Positions 6,677-7,439 of a stretch of 7,439 nucleotides of DNA are shown piece by piece. The DNA is from an uncultured Solirubrobacteraceae bacterium. GTDB lineage: Bacteria > Actinomycetota > Thermoleophilia > Solirubrobacterales > Solirubrobacteraceae. A program made the translations under genes and the position numbers. The stretch is taken from NCBI GenBank assembly GCA_902806215.1, contig CADCVT010000241.1:1-7439 (forward strand), read 5' to 3'. Numbering within the stretch: position 1 is the first letter of the stretch; each line of letters starts with the position of its first letter. Below the pieces are notes generated by a model. The model worked only from the letters and a program-made list of their open reading frames with translations, searched no databases and was not told the DNA's origin.

Positions 6677-7439
6677 CCACGCGCCGGCTCCCGGTCGACC
6701 GGGTCGAGCATCCCGAGCTCCACCCGGCCGAGGTCGACCGTGCCGACTTCACCGCGCTCGAGCGCCGGCTGCTCGCCGACCTCTTCGCGATCGTCGAGGA
6801 GCACGCCGAGGAGTCGGTCGTCGAGATCGACCGCGCCGAGGTCGAGAAGGCGTTCCTGTTCGCGTGCGAGCACCACGCCGACCAGCGCCGCAAGTCCGGC
6901 GAGGACTTCATCGTCCACCCGGTCAGCGTCGCGAAGATCTGCGCCGGCATGCGCCTCGACACCGAGACGCTCGTCGCCGCGCTCCTGCACGACACCGTCG
7001 AGGACACGTCGGCGACGCTCGACGAGGTCCGCAGCGAGTTCGGCGAGGAGGTCGCCAACCTCGTCGACGGCGTCACCAAGCTCTCCGGGGTCACGTTCCA
7101 GTCGCGCGACGAGGCGCAGGCCGAGAACTACCGCAAGATGATGGTCGCGATGGCCTCGGACATCCGGGTCATCCTCATCAAGCTCGCCGACCGCCTGCAC
7201 AACATGCGGACGATCGAGGCGATGCCGAAGAACAAGCAGATCGACAAGGCGAAGGAGACCCTGGAGATCTACGCGCCGATCGCGCACCGGCTCGGCATCC
7301 ACGCGCTGAAGTGGGAGCTCGAGGACCTCGCGTTCGCCGCGCTGCACCCGCGCAAGTACCAGGAGATCAAGGGCCTCGTCAGCCAGCAGCGCGAGGAGCG
7401 CGAGCAGTACGTCCACGGCGCGGGGGAGGAGCTGGCCCG
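6616..7439 (+). CDS. rel: Bifunctional (p)ppGpp synthetase/hydrolase Rel/SpoT, N-terminal part
   Basis: Makes and degrades the stringent-response alarmone (p)ppGpp. About 274 codons are visible before the window ends; the synthetase domain and the TGS/ACT regulatory part lie outside. Visible is the HD-type hydrolase domain: HHADQRRKSGEDFIVHP, then LLHDTVED with H125-D126 (numbered from 6616), and KLADRLHNMRT with D192. The intact HDxxED motif marks a hydrolase-competent Rel/SpoT enzyme, not a hydrolase-dead RelA. The linker to the synthetase (KWELEDLAF, HPRKYQEI) is typical. There is no ATG, GTG or TTG in frame between the stop at 6547-6549 and the ATG at 6949, which lies inside the HD domain. 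High third-position GC in this frame begins at ATT 6616 (reading M-SENGDNGSNGD), which would overlap recJ by 61 bases. CTG 6673, overlapping the recJ TGA, is the alternative. Co-transcription with recJ is likely. Confidence 0.93.
   Translation, partial: MSENGDNGSNGDAREGRGGLTTRRLPVDRVEHPELHPAEVDRADFTALERRLLADLFAIVEEHAEESVVEIDRAEVEKAFLFACEHHADQRRKSGEDFIVHPVSVAKICAGMRLDTETLVAALLHDTVEDTSATLDEVRSEFGEEVANLVDGVTKLSGVTFQSRDEAQAENYRKMMVAMASDIRVILIKLADRLHNMRTIEAMPKNKQIDKAKETLEIYAPIAHRLGIHALKWELEDLAFAALHPRKYQEIKGLVSQQREEREQYVHGAGEELA

Overview
The window is a GC-rich stretch of bacterial chromosome. Nearly every codon of the real genes ends in G or C. Gene content and protein style suggest an actinobacterium, most likely class Thermoleophilia (Solirubrobacterales-like): a fused SecDF with a long lineage-type insertion in its SecD half, followed by recJ and a bifunctional rel gene. 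The taxonomic placement is inference from remembered family resemblance, not from a search. All supported genes lie on the + strand.

Layout. (1) 2-163: the last 53 codons of an unrecognised protein. (2) 192-3185: a 997-aa SecDF fusion, the proton-driven accessory of the Sec translocon. (3) 3185-3484: a 99-aa membrane protein whose GTG start shares one base with the secDF stop codon. (4) 3481-3837: a 118-aa protein that reads like a free-standing domain III of elongation factor Tu. (5) 3838-4186: a 349-base gap with no credible gene, but with a striking 43-bp near-perfect palindrome at 3998-4040 made of four copies of one half-site, probably an operator. (6) 4187-6676: an 829-aa RecJ exonuclease with the long C-terminal extension. 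(7) 6616 to the window end: the N-terminal part of a bifunctional (p)ppGpp synthetase/hydrolase (Rel/SpoT), with an intact hydrolase domain.

The genes form two tightly packed blocks, SecDF with the two small proteins, and RecJ with Rel. The 349-base gap carrying the palindrome separates them. Within the blocks, reading frames abut or overlap. Start codons are unusual throughout. SecDF needs TTG, the membrane protein GTG, and recJ is best started at GTG. The EF-Tu-like gene and rel have no usable ATG, GTG or TTG near their N-termini; the frame-specific rise in third-position GC begins at a CTG (3481) and an ATT (6616).

I see no mobile element, CRISPR array or tRNA. The parts most worth checking are the palindrome, the non-canonical start of rel, the EF-Tu domain III-like protein, and the small membrane protein coupled to secDF.
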